64,000 nucleotides of DNA from Syngnathus acus (lineage: Eukaryota; Chordata; Actinopteri; Syngnathiformes; Syngnathidae). A program made the translations under genes and the position numbers. Positions 51,001-63,085 of this stretch are shown piece after piece. Numbering within the stretch: position 1 is the first letter of the stretch; each line of letters begins with the position of its first letter. The notes beneath the pieces were generated by a model, which saw only the letters and a list, made by a program, of their open reading frames with translations, was not told the origin of the DNA and ran no database searches. The stretch spans positions 12,310,342-12,374,341 of the forward strand of contig NC_051090.1 of NCBI RefSeq assembly GCF_901709675.1, written 5' to 3'.

Positions 51001-51852
51001 GGTAATCATGAGACAAACATTCTTATGCTGTAGAAAATTTATGTAGTTGTAAATATATTAAAAATACCGAATTTCAGAATGCCGCAAAATTGCGTCATAG
51101 CAAGCGACACAGCACAGGCGAGTTGTAAACAAACAGGTGTGTGAGTGACGGGCCATGGATTCAAAAGGCAAAAAGAGAAAGATTACTGATAAGAACAGAG
51201 GCTTTAAGAAAGAATGGACTCAACTATTTGCTTTCATTGCCAATGAAGGCTGAAGGATCGCCTGAATGTTTGATTTGCAATGAGAAGTTGTCAAATATAA
51301 CGGGAAAAGCAATTTGGAGCGACATTTTCAGCTAAAGCATGCTAAATTTGCTGCCGATCACCCAGTTGGAACTGAGATGAAAGATGCAATTTGAGGAACG
51401 AAAAAACAGTTTCAAGAAGTGGATTGCATCTCCAAACTCTCCTACTGCGGCAAGGTTTGTTGCAGCCCGGGAGATAACAAAGAAACCATTCACCGATGGC
51501 GAGTACATGACGGAGTCATTCGTTAAAATATCACAGTGCCTATTTTCGGACTTCAAAAACAAAACTGAGATCATTCCGAAAATTAAAGACGTGCCTCTCT
51601 CTGCAAAAACAGTGAAGGAAATGGTCATTTGAATGGCAAACAATATCACCGATCAGCAAATCAAGGACATCAATTCAGCTCCAGCTTTCTCAATTGCCTG
51701 TGATGAGTCGGGTGACGTGACCGATATCGAACAGACAGCTCTGCTATGCAGGTACGTAAACTCTAATGGACCGCCAGAAGAAATTGATACCACTAAAAGG
51801 CCAAACACGGGGGGAGGACATCTGCGAGGCTGTGCTGCAGTGTTTAAATGAC

Positions 51853-54800
51853 AGAGATACTTAGACTTAGACAAACTTTATTGTCATTTTGTCAACACTA
51901 GGTGTACACAAAACGAAATTTCGTTGCATACGGCTTTCAACAATGTAGTGGTATTTCGGCTGGTTAAAAAGTGACATTCTATATAAAAATATGAACTAAG
52001 ATAATTATAAAGTACAAAGTGCAGCAGTAATAAAGTATGTAAACAGTGCAGGAGACAAAAGCAGTATTTACAAGTGTGCAGAGGAATGCTACGTTTGAAT
52101 GTTCAACAGTCTGACGACAGCAGGGAAAAAACTATTGCAGAATCTGGTGGACCTGCAGCGGATGCTGCGAAACCTCTTCCCAGAGGGCAGCAGGGAGAAC
52201 AGTCCATGGTGGGGGTGTGATGGGTCACTGATAATATTACGGGCTCGGGACACGCAGCGCTGGGATGACAAGTCCTGAATGGAGGGAAGAGGAGCCCCGA
52301 TGATCCTCTCTGCTGTCCTCACCACTCTCCTCAGGTTCTTCCAATCGGAGGCGCTGCAACCTCCACACCACACCGAGAGACAGCTTGTCAGAATGCTCTC
52401 TATGGTGCTTCGGTAGAACGTCCTCATGATGGGTGGGGGCAGGTGGGCTCTCCTCATCCTCCGCAGGAAGTACAAGCGCTTCTGTGCCCTCTTGACCAGT
52501 GTTGTGGTGTTCACAGTCCAGGTGAGGTCGTCTGTGATGTGGACTCCCAGGAATTTAGTGCTGCTGACCACCTCCACAGCTGAGCTGTTGATGATCAGTG
52601 GAGCGTGGTGAGGCTGGTTCTTCCTGAAGTCGACGATGATCTCCTTCGTCTTCTCCACATTCAGGATCAGGCTATTTTCTCTGCACCAGCCCACCAACTG
52701 CTCCACCTCCTCTCTGTAGTCCAGGTTGTTGTTGTCCCTGATGAGGCCCACCACCGTTGTGTCGTCTGCAAACTTCACGATGTGATTGGTGGTGAACCTG
52801 GGGGCGCAGTCGTGTGTCATCAGGGTGAACAGCAGGGGGCTCAGGACGCAGCCCTGAGGGGAGCCTGTGCTGAGGGTGATGACATCTGAGGTGTTCTGTC
52901 CGACCCGGACTGACTGAGGTCTGTTGGTGAGGAAGTCTAGCAGCCAGTTTCGAAGGGGGGTGCTGAAGCCCAGGTGTTCCAGTTTTTCCACCAGATGTTG
53001 TGGAATGATGGTGTTAAACGCTGAGCTGAAGTCCAGGAACAGCAACCGCACCTGGGTGTTCCTCTCCTCCAGGTGAGCCAGGCTCAGGTGAAGAACGGAG
53101 GAGATGGCATCCTCAGTAGAGCGGTTCTGCCGGTAGGCAAACTGGAACGGATCGAATGTTGGGGGGAGTCTGGAGACGATGTGTTCTTTGAGCAGCCTTT
53201 CGAAGCACTTCATCATGATGGGACTCAGTGCCACAGGTCTGTAGTCATTCAATGAGGTGATTTGAGGTTTCTTCGGCACCGGAATGATGGAGGCAGCCTT
53301 GAAGCATACTGGCACTTTGGCTTGGTCCAGCGAGATGTTAAAAATGTCTGTGATGACACCAGCCAGCTGGCCTGCACATTCCTTGAACACCCGCCCAGGT
53401 ATGTTGTCGGGGCCTGGGGCCTTACGTGGGTTGACTCTTCTCAGAGTCTTCCACACGTCGGCTGAGTCAAGGCAGAGGGCCTCCTCTTCCTGGTGGGGAA
53501 CAGTTTTAACTGCAGGAGTGCTGTTTAGTGCCTCAAAACGCCCAAAGAAGTTATTTAGACCATTTAGGAAGTCAGCATCAACCTCACCCACCGGGGGGGA
53601 GGGTAAGTTGTAGTCCGTGATCGCCCGTATGCCTTGCCACATACTCCTGGTGTTATTGGCGTCGTGGAAAAAATCCTGAATTTTTCGACTGTGGCTTCGC
53701 TTCGCTAGCCTGATGGCACGGTTCAAGTTGGCTCTCGCTGTCCTCAGTGCCTCCTTGTCGCCAGACTTGAAGGCTGAGTTCCGTGCTCGTAGCGTATGAC
53801 GTACCTCCTCAGTCATCCAGGGTCGTTAGTTGGCTCGGGTGATGATGTTCTTAGTGGTGCTGACGTCCTCGGAGCATTTGTTGATGTAGGCTGACACAGT
53901 CATGGCGTACTCATCAATGTCGATCTGATTGTCATATGTTGCTGCTGATTTGAACATGTCCCAGTCAGAGCACTCAAAGCAGTCCTGGAGTGCCTCCATG
54001 GCCCCCTCAGACCACACCCTCACCTGCTTCACTGTGGGTTTTGCTCTGATCAGCAGGGGCCTGTATGCAGGGATTAGCATAACAGATAGGTGGTCTGAAG
54101 AGCCGAGGTGGGGGCGGGGGGCTGCTCTGAATGCATCCTTTATATTGGTGTAAACCAAGTCCAGAGTGTTCTCTCCCCGAGTTGGAAAATCCACGTGTTG
54201 GTAAAAATGAGGGAGAATAGTCTTCATGTTAGCCTGGTTGAAGTCCCCAGCAATGATGAAAACACCCTCTGTGTGCGTGGATTGCAGCTCACTGATTGTC
54301 CGATAGAGAACACTCATGGCCTCTTTAGTATTAGCGCTAGGAGGCACATACACAGCCGTGATGCTAACAACAGTAAACTCTCTGGGCAGGTAGAAGGGTC
54401 TGCAGTTAACAGTCAAAAGCTCGATGTCCGAAGAGCAGAAGCTGGCGACAGATCTAGCATTTTTGCACCAGTTGTTGTTGATGTAGACACACAGCCCACC
54501 TCCTCGGGATTTACCGCTTAGCTCGCTGTTTCTGTCGGCGCGGAATGTAGCGAGCCCCTCCAGGCTAACGGCGTTGTCCGGTATTGATGAGTTCAGCCAT
54601 GTCTCCGTCAGGATGAGAGCGCAGCAGTTTCTAACCTCCCTCTTTGAAGAGAGTTCCAGTTGTAGATGGTCCATTTTATTATCCAGTGAGCGGACGTTGG
54701 AGAGGAAGATGGATGGAGGCGGCGGTTTGTAGGGGTTAGCTTTAAGCTTAGCCGTTAGCCCACCTCGACAGCCGCGCTTTCGCCGCCGGTCACACCGCCT

Positions 54801-55100
54801 ACGCTTACTCCTCCTCCGGCGTGTGCTGCCCGGCGAGCCCGCTGCATCGTGAGCTTCTGGGGCTAGCGCCCTAAGCACTCCGAGGCTACGTAAACAGACT
54901 AGGGTAGTTGTGGCTACGAGTCCGAAAACACTTGATGACCGTACCTCCAGCAGGCGCTGGCGATCATACACTAATCTACTGGATGGATGAACTAAACTTT
55001 GTGTTGTTTGTAGTGTCCTAGGCGACATATTTTGTGAAAATACTCGTCGGTTGTTGAGAGCTGTAGCGGCCGCGGCCAACTGGGGCGCCGCCATCTTGGA
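51853..55100 (-). mobile_element. CR1/L2/Rex1-type LINE nested in the hAT
   Basis: Minus-strand LINE inserted in the middle of the hAT transposase gene, between codons for CLNDR and HLISV. Its 3' end (CTTTATTGTCATTTTGTCAA, ACGAAATTTCGTTGCATAC) has no poly-A, as is common in this group. Boundaries are approximate and no clear target duplication was found. Confidence 0.82.
52089..55094 (-). pseudogene. LINE endonuclease-reverse transcriptase ORF with one stop
   Basis: One frame of about 1000 codons, broken only by a TAA at 53823-53825. N-terminal basic segment (RRRRSKRRRCDRRRKRGC), endonuclease (LILTETWLNSSI, FIIAGDFNQANM, LGSSDHLSVML), then reverse transcriptase (YRPVALSPIMMKCFERLL, FADDTTVVGLI) and a C-terminal LFSLLPSGKRFRSIRCRSTR. 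One stop and no frameshift mark this as a recent insertion. Clade within the Jockey superfamily (CR1, L2 or Rex1) not settled. Confidence 0.88.
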
Positions 55101-56261
55101 TCACACTGGCCACCTGATTTCAGTCGCTGCAGACGGCGCACCGAGTATGAGAGGGTCGCAAAAGTTTGTGACTTTACAACAGAAAGCATTGGATCGTAAT
55201 TTGCTTGCATTCCATTGCATAATTTACCAAGAGGCGCTGTGTGCGTAAACATTCCCACCGGAGTGTATGGAGGTATGGGACCTTGTCATCCATATTGTGA
55301 ACAAAATAATCGCAAAAGCATTAAACCACCGCCAGTTCCGTGAATTGCTAGATGAAGTTGACAGCGAATATGCCGATCTCCTGGTTGCACAACAAAGTCC
55401 GCTGGCTATCCAGGGGCGACGTTTTGCGTCGCTTTGTATTTCAAGATTCAAGAATTTTTATTGGCCATGTTTGAGCGTGCCAAACAAGGAATTTGACTTC
55501 GGTACATCACAGCCTCTGTTCAACATTTAGGTGACTAACAATACGAAGGACGTGCGAAATTTGACAAATATTCTCAAACATCCCCTGATCTTAAACTTTT
55601 ATTTGTAGCCTACTTAATTATTTTAATAGTAGGCATACACTCATGTGTTGCCTTATAAAAAGCTTTTAGATTTTTGTGGCTCCAGACAGGTATGGTGTGT
55701 TTTTTGGGGGGGGTCAATATAGCTCTTTGAACATTTTGGGTTGCCGACCCCTGGTCTAGTCGGAAATCTTCTGCTTCGCACACCAGCTTGGGCTCCTTTC
55801 CAGCCAGAGAGGTGACATTCCATGTCCCAAGAGCCAGCTTCTGCAGGCGGGGATTGGACCGCCAAGGCCTTTGGCCGCCGCCCAGCTCACTGTGCACTCG
55901 ACCCTTTGGGCCCTCCCACAGGTGGTGAGCCCATGGGAAGGGGGCCCCGCGTTTTCTTTTCGGGCTGTGCCCGGCCGGGCCCCATGAGCGAAGGCCCGGC
56001 CACCAGACGCTCACCTTCGAGCCCCACCTCCAGGCCTGGCTCCAGAGGGGGGGCCCCGGTGACCCGCGTCCGGGCGAGGGAAAACGAGATCCATTTATTT
56101 GTGAGCCGTGCTTTGTCTGGCCCCTCACCTAGGACCCTTTTGCCATGGGTGACCCTACCAGGGGCATGAAGCCCCCGACAACATGGCTCCTAGGATCATT
56201 GGGACATGCAAACCCCTCCACCATGATTAGGTGACGACTCACGGAGGGGCAGGGCAAAGTT

Positions 56262-57900
56262 TATATATGGAAAATGGTTCATTTAAATATTGCAGCTAAC
56301 ATTTGTTTCATTCTTAAACAGCTAGGAAGTGAGTGTGAAACGCACATGACAGGGAAAAGTAAGAACGTTTTTTTTCTAGGCATTAGTCATTTAAAAAGAG
56401 GTCATATCTGCAGTAATTTAAGTAAGTATTTTATTTCTATGTCTGTTTTTTTCTCAGTTTCTGAAGGTCATCGTGGAGACCATTCTGGCAATCCCTGGGC
56501 TGAGGAGCCTCAACTCTTGTTCATAATGTGACGCGGAGAGTGGACTGATCTGGAGACCTTTGACATGATGTCCAAGGAAATAAATGACAAACAGGATGCA
56601 AGACTGAATGACTAAGCTTGGAATCGGTTTGTCAACATTTTGGATGTTGTGGTCCCCCCTTGACAGCTTACAAATGGAACCTGTAGGGTTCTGTTTGGTT
56701 TAATTGCTGTACTATCAAAGTTACTGACTTTTCAGTTATTTTTGCTTGATTTACGAGAAAAAAAGTTCTCAATCCAATTTTGTCCCTAAGTAATTCCACT
56801 CTTCTGAGACACTGTTCATAATTTGTTATATACAGATTGCAAAGCAGTCTCGTGTTGGGAGGGGCTAATTTGACGACATGCATGTTTCCAAGAAGACCAT
56901 AGACAGGTATGATTAGTTTGACATCTGTACTGTAGATTGGAAAAGACGACATTGAAGGCTTACGATGTGGTGGCGTAATACTGTTCTCAATGTTTATTTA
57001 TTTAATTTTTTTTCTTCTTCTGATGTAGACTCTACACACAAATGTCTGACAACGTTCAATATGCGTGGTGGTGTGACTTGTGCAAAGAGGGCCCTCAAGA
57101 AGACTGCTCTGTTTGCACTGGTAAATGAAAAAAACCTGTCTGCTCATTGCTGTGCGATTGCTTCGTGTTCGAAATGTGCGACTGACATGACAGATCAAGG
57201 AAAAACAATTTTACAGGTAGTCGTTTTTTTTATATTCGTATTTCTATTCCAGAGTAATCCCAAGGTCTACAATGGGTGGTGTCCGATGTCCATTGAGTTC
57301 ATCTTTGTAGAAGCTGTTGGGAACACGCACAAAGAGGCCACGGATGATAAAACAAGAACAGCAATGGCTTTAAAATTAAAACAGGCTCCAGCGCTGAGTG
57401 GCAAAGGGGTGCTATCAAAACCCCACAAGAGACTGATGTTTATTTTGTTTCACCCTTGTGTTTGGCTGAGCAGGTTTTTATTTATTTGATATGTCCTACA
57501 TAAGAAGTATGTACATATTTATAATGCAACATAGTAGTTTTGTTCTATTAAAATAGCCCCCATCTTTTAATATTTTATGTACAGTATATTTTTACATTCT
57601 TTAAACGTGATATAATCAAAAACATTGCACATTAATGTTTGTGATGGTTGGATAATGTTTGAAAAACGTTTTTATTTAGGTTCAATCATCATTTTGGTTA
57701 ATTTTATTATCAAAAGGCGTATTTATATCCACAGCTAACATAAGTATGACTTTTTTAAAAACTATGTAAATTTTCACACCCTGGAATATCACTAATCATG
57801 CATTTTCACAACATACTGGAACTACACAAAGGTAAGCATCACATGCATATGCTATGCTATAGACGCGTCTATGGCATAGATGTCTAATAGCGGTCTACAC
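56262..57900. other. AT-rich region with unassigned exon-like pieces
   Basis: Three plus-strand pieces have splice-like borders: 56459-56525 (after TTTTTCTCAG; reads FLKVIVETILAIPGL, then stop), 57030-57120 (after GATGTAG, before GTAAAT) and 57252-57430 (after ATTCCAG). I recognise none of them. The surrounding DNA is AT-rich with no repeat assignment. Confidence 0.3.
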
Positions 57901-58442
57901 CAGTGGTCCCCAACCTTTTTTGCGCCACGGACCGGTTACATGTCAGAAATATTTTCGCGGACCGGCATTTATATAAATAAATAATACATTTATATAAATA
58001 AATAAATAATACATTTATAATAAATATATAAATACGATGAAATAAAATGATACGACTGACATAAAAACAAGTACAAATGACAAAAATAAAACTCACCATT
58101 ACGTTGAATTAGTGGGAGCACTGAGTTTGTTTCTCAGAAACGAGCCGGTCCCATCTAGACGTAATCAGAGACAATGACACCCGAGGTGATTAAGGTTTGT
58201 CTTTTATTGCAGGATGCTTGAAGCAGTTTTGAATGCTTCATTGCCTGGTTAGTTAGCCTGTCGCCACATATTAGCTTTGCGGGCTCGACTGGGGAAACAT
58301 GTCACGTGACCGGGACGAGTGTCTTGACCTGAATTAATTGATCGTCGATAATTTTTTTTTTTTTTCTGTGCGGCTTGGCGGCCCGGTACCAAGTGACCCA
58401 CGGACCGGTACCGGTCCGCGGCCCGGTGGTTGGGGACCACTG
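57901..58442 (+). mobile_element. 542 bp non-autonomous hAT element, second copy
   Basis: Ends CAGTGGTCCCCAACC and GGTTGGGGACCACTG, with duplication GTCTACAC (57893-57900, 58443-58450). Near-identical to 4648-5189 in inverse orientation and flanked again by TAGACGTCTAT-type sequence. Confidence 0.9.
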
Positions 58443-59018
58443 GTCTACACGATAGACGTCTATATGAAACTTTCACTGGTAGGCATGTTTTAGCTAGGCT
58501 TTAGTCTAGACGTCTAGGCACCATATAAGCGGTCAAATAGACTGCTTTTATACCGGGAAAGCAATTCAACGTTCAAGTCCAAAAGCACTGCAGGGGCGCT
58601 GCCTAGCATCCTGGACCTTGAGACTTGCCATGCTGTATCCATGGAAACGGTCTTGGTGGAGATGAAACGCATACACGCGTGTGCACAAATCCGGGAGCGC
58701 ATGCACATGCAACCTTCAGCACGCTGCCATGGAAACAGTATATGTGCTCTTTGGAATCTAACGAATGGATCAGCATCCTCGTCGTCTTCATTATCATTAT
58801 CATGGCCATGCCTTCCTCCGCACCTTACAAACTTGATGAGGCCACATTTGAGAGCGACGCACGGCTAGATCTGGATCCGGGGGCCCCCGCTGAGGGGTTC
58901 TGAATGTGCTTCCGCTAGTTGGCAAAGAGCCCCGCTTCCCAGCGCAAAGCCCGTTGGCTTTTGTGTCGAATGACTCGAGTTGATTCCACCACCTGCCGAC
59001 ACATATTGACCATGATAG

Positions 59019-60343
59019 TGAAGGAATGGGGTCGAAATACTAAAAGTCCTGCCTAGCTACAAAAACAGATATGCTCAAACCTCATTGAATAAAGTACATA
59101 AGCAGACAAGTATATTCACATATTAAATCCATAAAAGAAACATTTTATGCATATAATTAAAATTAAATAATTAAAAATTATAATTAAAATTATAATTAAA
59201 TTACCTGCATACCAAACCAATGAAGACATAACTAGACATTTTTATATATGGTGATGACATAGGTTTTTATAACTTCATGTTCTGATATGTATTTCTGTGC
59301 ACTTTGAAATAACAAATGTTTGTTGCTATATTGCCTGAATAGCATAACGACCCTTAAGGAACTGTTTAATGCATGCCTGATGTTATTCTAATTCACGGAC
59401 ACGGCCCAAGGTGTCTAAGAATGTTTTGTACTTGATTATATCTTATGTTTTGATTAATGCTTGATGTGACGTCGTATTTTGCCTAATGCTAGACGCCAGC
59501 CTTGGATTACTATTGAATGTTCTGGACAGAAAGAAAATGTTTTGACTAATAATGAAAACTACGGTCGGAAGCATAATTAAACTAAGAATGTGACAAACAA
59601 ACAAATGCATGGTAAGTGGTGAGTAAGAACTTTGCATAGTCAGGAAACATTAACGAGTTGATGATGTCACACACAAAATTTCACATAAGTCCGTACAAAA
59701 TGACAAAAGTGGAAGGAGGTGGACGAGGTGCGACAGTGTATGTGCAAGAATGGAGGAGAATGTTTACAGGAAGGTCGCTTGAAGATGAAACCAGCAGGTG
59801 CCAGAGGGAGGCAGCCAAGAACCCGGCCAAAGATGATCGCCAAGGTCGAAAGACGAAAAGGAAAACAACAGCCCCCACACACATCGAATCGCCCATAATC
59901 AGCACCCAACGCCACGGAACGAGCTCTCACCGAACCAGCACCCACTCCCACTGAATCAAACTCTCCTGCGAACTTGCCCCACCCCAAAGACTCATCACCC
60001 ATCAAACTCGGCCCACACCGGCATGTGCAACTGAATATAAGCTGACCAAAGAACCTTGAACGTTGCCTTTTCTGAATGGAGACTTTCTGCTCTTGAGCAT
60101 GGTCGCACGAAAGGCCCAGCGCTGTATTGTACTTTCCTGAAAACAGAGCTTTCTTATCAAGAATTGTGACTGAACTCAACCAACCTGTGTAAGTCTAAAT
60201 TTTGTTTCGGTGTCTCAGTCTTTTCCTTACATTGCAAAAGACAACGAACACGCAGGGAGTAAATTGGATAACAGATGATTGGCTCTGGCTTTTGCCGTGA
60301 GGCACGGATAGTGCGCTTCCTAAATTGTGAACCAAATCCAACA
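59019..60343 (+). repeat. solo LTR, retroviral type, copy 3
   Basis: TGAAGGAATGGGGTCG to CCAAATCCAACA, with 4 bp duplication ATAG (59015-59018, 60344-60347). Longest copy at 1325 bp, with an extra AT-rich stretch of AATTAAAATTA near 59155-59205. Confidence 0.85.
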
Positions 60344-60510
60344 ATAGCAAGGCTCAATATTCCAAGCAAGTCGTTCATTCTGCTCAATCTCGCACGAACT
60401 CAGGTACGAGCTACCATGGACTGTCTAGGACAGTGCTCGTGTAACAGGGTTAAGCTTTTTCACTTAAACATAAACTTAATTGATTGTTTTTTTCCCCTCT
60501 CTGCTCTGCC

Positions 60511-60600
60511 TAGGTAGGGGGCAACCTGTTCAAATTTGCCACACTACCTGAACAGACCCCAGGAAGACAGAGAAAGAGTCAGGTGATGTCCAAGACTTAA
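60511..60600 (+). other. candidate terminal exon, unassigned
   Basis: Pyrimidine tract CCCCTCTCTGCTCTGCCTAG precedes a frame reading GGNLFKFATLPEQTPGRQRK and ending TAA near 60600. AATAAA follows at about 60712. It looks like a last exon with 3' UTR, but I recognise no family and no partner exons. Confidence 0.3.
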
Positions 60601-61434
60601 CGTTTTCAAAATGGGAGGGGGGTACCTATTCTAACGGGTTGATATTTTTATAGAGTTCCTGTTGCAATTTTTATTCCCCCTCCCCACCACCTGTCACTTT
60701 GCTTGGGACAAATAAAGCCTTCAGAACTGAAATTCTTTCTCAATCATTCAGTCAAATCAATTCACTCAAATCATTCTTGTTATGAATGATTTAATCACAA
60801 AACGTGCATGGCTTTTTCTTAAATAAACACTTTTTACATTGCTGTAGCGTCAGCATTTAATTATAATGCACTGTCATTTTTAATGCAAATTAATCAATGC
60901 AACAATATTAGGTTGCTTTGAAAATACCTGAGTAATAAAAATTGATTAATGATGATCACAATGAAGTATAAGGTCTCCTTTGTAATATATACTCCATGCA
61001 TGTAATGCTCCCCAAAAAGTGGAGCTCCTTTGCATCGAGGTTTATGCAAAGAGCTCACGTGACTATATCATTGCTTTTTGGTGAAGTGATTGAGTGTTCC
61101 GTCTGTACGATCGGTCTTTGAACGCACCTCGCGTCAACGGCACAACGCGAACGAACTTAAAGAAATAAAATGAAATAAACCCTTTCTAAAAGTGAAAATT
61201 GACTGACGCAAGAGTGTGTTCTTCATGATTTTATTGAAAACAACCTCGTGCTGTCGCCGCACAGCATCGGTTTTTTGCTTTCCACCGGTTTCCAAACAAG
61301 GCGTGCACGCTCCCGCGGCAGGGGAAACAAATCTTCACGGGGAAACCTACTTTGGCACGACACCTGTTAGGTAGGAGGGGATGCTGCCATTTGAGATCAT
61401 CGCGACTGGTAAATACAAAAATCCCTCGTTTATC

Positions 61435-61490
61435 GCGGATAATTGGTTCCAAGCTGATGCTGAAGACCACCCGTGATAGCTGAAAATCCG
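61435..61490. repeat. degenerate repeat with TTTATCGCGG motif
   Basis: CCCTCGTTTATCGCGGATAA, then GTGATAGCTGAAAATCCGCG in rough inverse. This resembles a common fish DNA-transposon fragment; the edges are unclear. Confidence 0.35.
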
Positions 61491-61745
61491 CGAAGTTGTG
61501 TCACCCTCTCATTTTTAACATACATACATACATTTTTGTGTATCAATAAATGTATATTAAACCATTTAAGTGGATATGTTATCATTAGAACATTAAATAA
61601 TACCTACAAACATGTAAATACTATATTAATAGTATAAATGACATACAGAAAATCATGTACAAATAATATAAATATAAATATGATACGTGTGTGTTCGTGT
61701 GGAGCTAGCCAAAGTATACATACTGTAAATATGTTTTTAGAACTC

Positions 61746-63085
61746 TTATACCAAGACTTGAACTGTCTGCAGCAGTTGTAGCTGTCCGCACCAGTGACAT
61801 GCTCAAGAAGGAGTTGGAATTGGAATGCCTACAAGAAATCTTTTGGTCTGATTCAAAGGTTGTCCTCGGATACATCAGCAACGAAGCCAGAAGATTTCAT
61901 GTATTTGTTCCAAACCGTGTAGAACGCATCAAGCAAAGCACAGAGTCTACACAATGGAGGTATGTGGCTTCAGAAGACAATCCAGCTGACCACGCCTCAA
62001 GAGGTCTCACAGCAGAGCAGCTACTATCCTCCAACTGGTTCACAGGCTCCGATCGTCTTTGGCAGGAGTTACCAAGCGGAGAAGTCAAGGTGGGAGAGAT
62101 TGCAAGCGACGACCCAGAACTTAAGAAAGTCCAGGTTCTCGACACCCAGGCGAAAGAAGTCAGGTCGGTGCTGAATCGATTGCACAAGTTCTCTGTTTGG
62201 GCCAGAATGGTGAAAGCTATCGCCAGACTCAAACGCCATGTGAAGGAAGTTAAAGGTCTCCAGCCAAGGTCCTGTGAAGCCACCAGTTTGGAGGAAAGGA
62301 GAGAAGCTGAGCTGACCATAATCAAGATGGTTCAGGAAGCAGCTTTCTCGCAAGAAATACCGCTACTCCAGAGTCACAAGGAGACACCAGTCAAGGGCAA
62401 GGCCAGTAAGTTGCATCGGTTGGGTCCCTTCCTGGATGACCAAGGTGTTCTCAGAGTTGGAGGCCGCTTAACTCATGCCACCTTACATCCACAAGTGAAA
62501 CATCCAGCGATTCTTCCAAAAGACAATCATGTATCGATGTTACTTGTCAAGCATTATCATGAGAGAGTGCTTCACCAGGGACGAGGGATGACCATGAATG
62601 CCCTCCGATCCAATGGCATATGGATACTAGGCTGCAGTAAAGCAGTATCTACATCTACAAGTGCACCAAGTGCCGGAAGTTCAGGAGATGCACTGAGCAA
62701 CAAAGAATGGCGGACCTCCCGGAAGACCGGATGGAGATGGCTCCTCCATTCACTTACTACGGGATGGACTGCTTTGGACCATTTTACGTAAAGGAAGGAA
62801 GCAAAGAGCTTAAACGCTATGGATTGATACTTACCTGCATGTGTTCCAGAGCTATTCACATTGAAATGCTCGACGACCTGTCCACAGATGCATTCATTAA
62901 CTCTCTGCGTTCATTCATCGCTATTCGTGGAAATGTACGCCAATTAAGAAGTGATCAAGGAACCAACTTCGTTGGGGCAAGACGAGAGTTTGCCGAAGCT
63001 TTGAAAGAGATGAATCAGGAAGAGTTCAAGGAACTGGGATGTGAGTTCCTCATAAATACCCCAGCTTCAAGTCACATGGATATGT
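61746..63085 (+). pseudogene. BEL/Pao retrotransposon pol fragment (RNase H and integrase)
   Basis: The frame opens before the first methionine (IPRLELSAAVVAVRTSD from about 61750). RNase H motif WSDSKVVLGYI and NPADHASRG. An integrase zinc-binding region (HYHERVLHQG) follows, then a frameshift near 62630-62710. The integrase core has YYGMDCFGPF and RSDQGTNFVG (two of three acidic residues); the third, expected shortly after NTPASSHM, is lost because the sequence changes there. Reverse transcriptase, gag and LTRs are not in the window. Order and motifs fit BEL/Pao. Confidence 0.85.

Larger units (their letters stand above)
50879..55753 (+). mobile_element. hAT element nested in the RTE LINE
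   Basis: Ends CAGGGGTCGGAAACC and GGTTGCCGACCCCTG, with perfect duplication GTCTAGTC (50871-50878, 55754-55761). Plus-strand transposase pieces before (51141-51850) and after (55103-55530) a nested LINE: ECLICNEKLSN, KKPFTDGEYMTESFV, FSIACDESGDVTDIEQTALL, then HLISVAADGAPSMRG, HCIIYQEALCA and EVWDLVIHIVNKIIAKALNH. This is the hAT group that also gave rise to the GTF2IRD2 C-terminus. Multiple breaks; dead. Confidence 0.9.
48033..56249 (-). mobile_element. RTE-type LINE copy 2, split by a nested hAT
   Basis: Minus-strand copy of the element at 410-3771 with duplication CAGGGCAAAGTT (48021-48032 and 56250-56261). The 3' tail lies at 48033-48060 and the 5' end at 56249. A hAT at 50879-55753 separates the 5' 500 bp from the rest. 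Coding pieces on the minus strand: 50939-49677 (endonuclease), 49601-49062 and 49146-48064 (reverse transcriptase, FADDVVLLA). Several frameshifts, and a G run of 17 at 50463-50479 where copy 1 has 8 C. Confidence 0.92.

Noticed and set aside
58625-58903. 92-codon frame with a hydrophobic stretch (WISILVVFIIIIMAM)
   Set aside because: Looks like a small membrane protein, but has no recognised family, no clear promoter, and sits among repeats; not enough to call.
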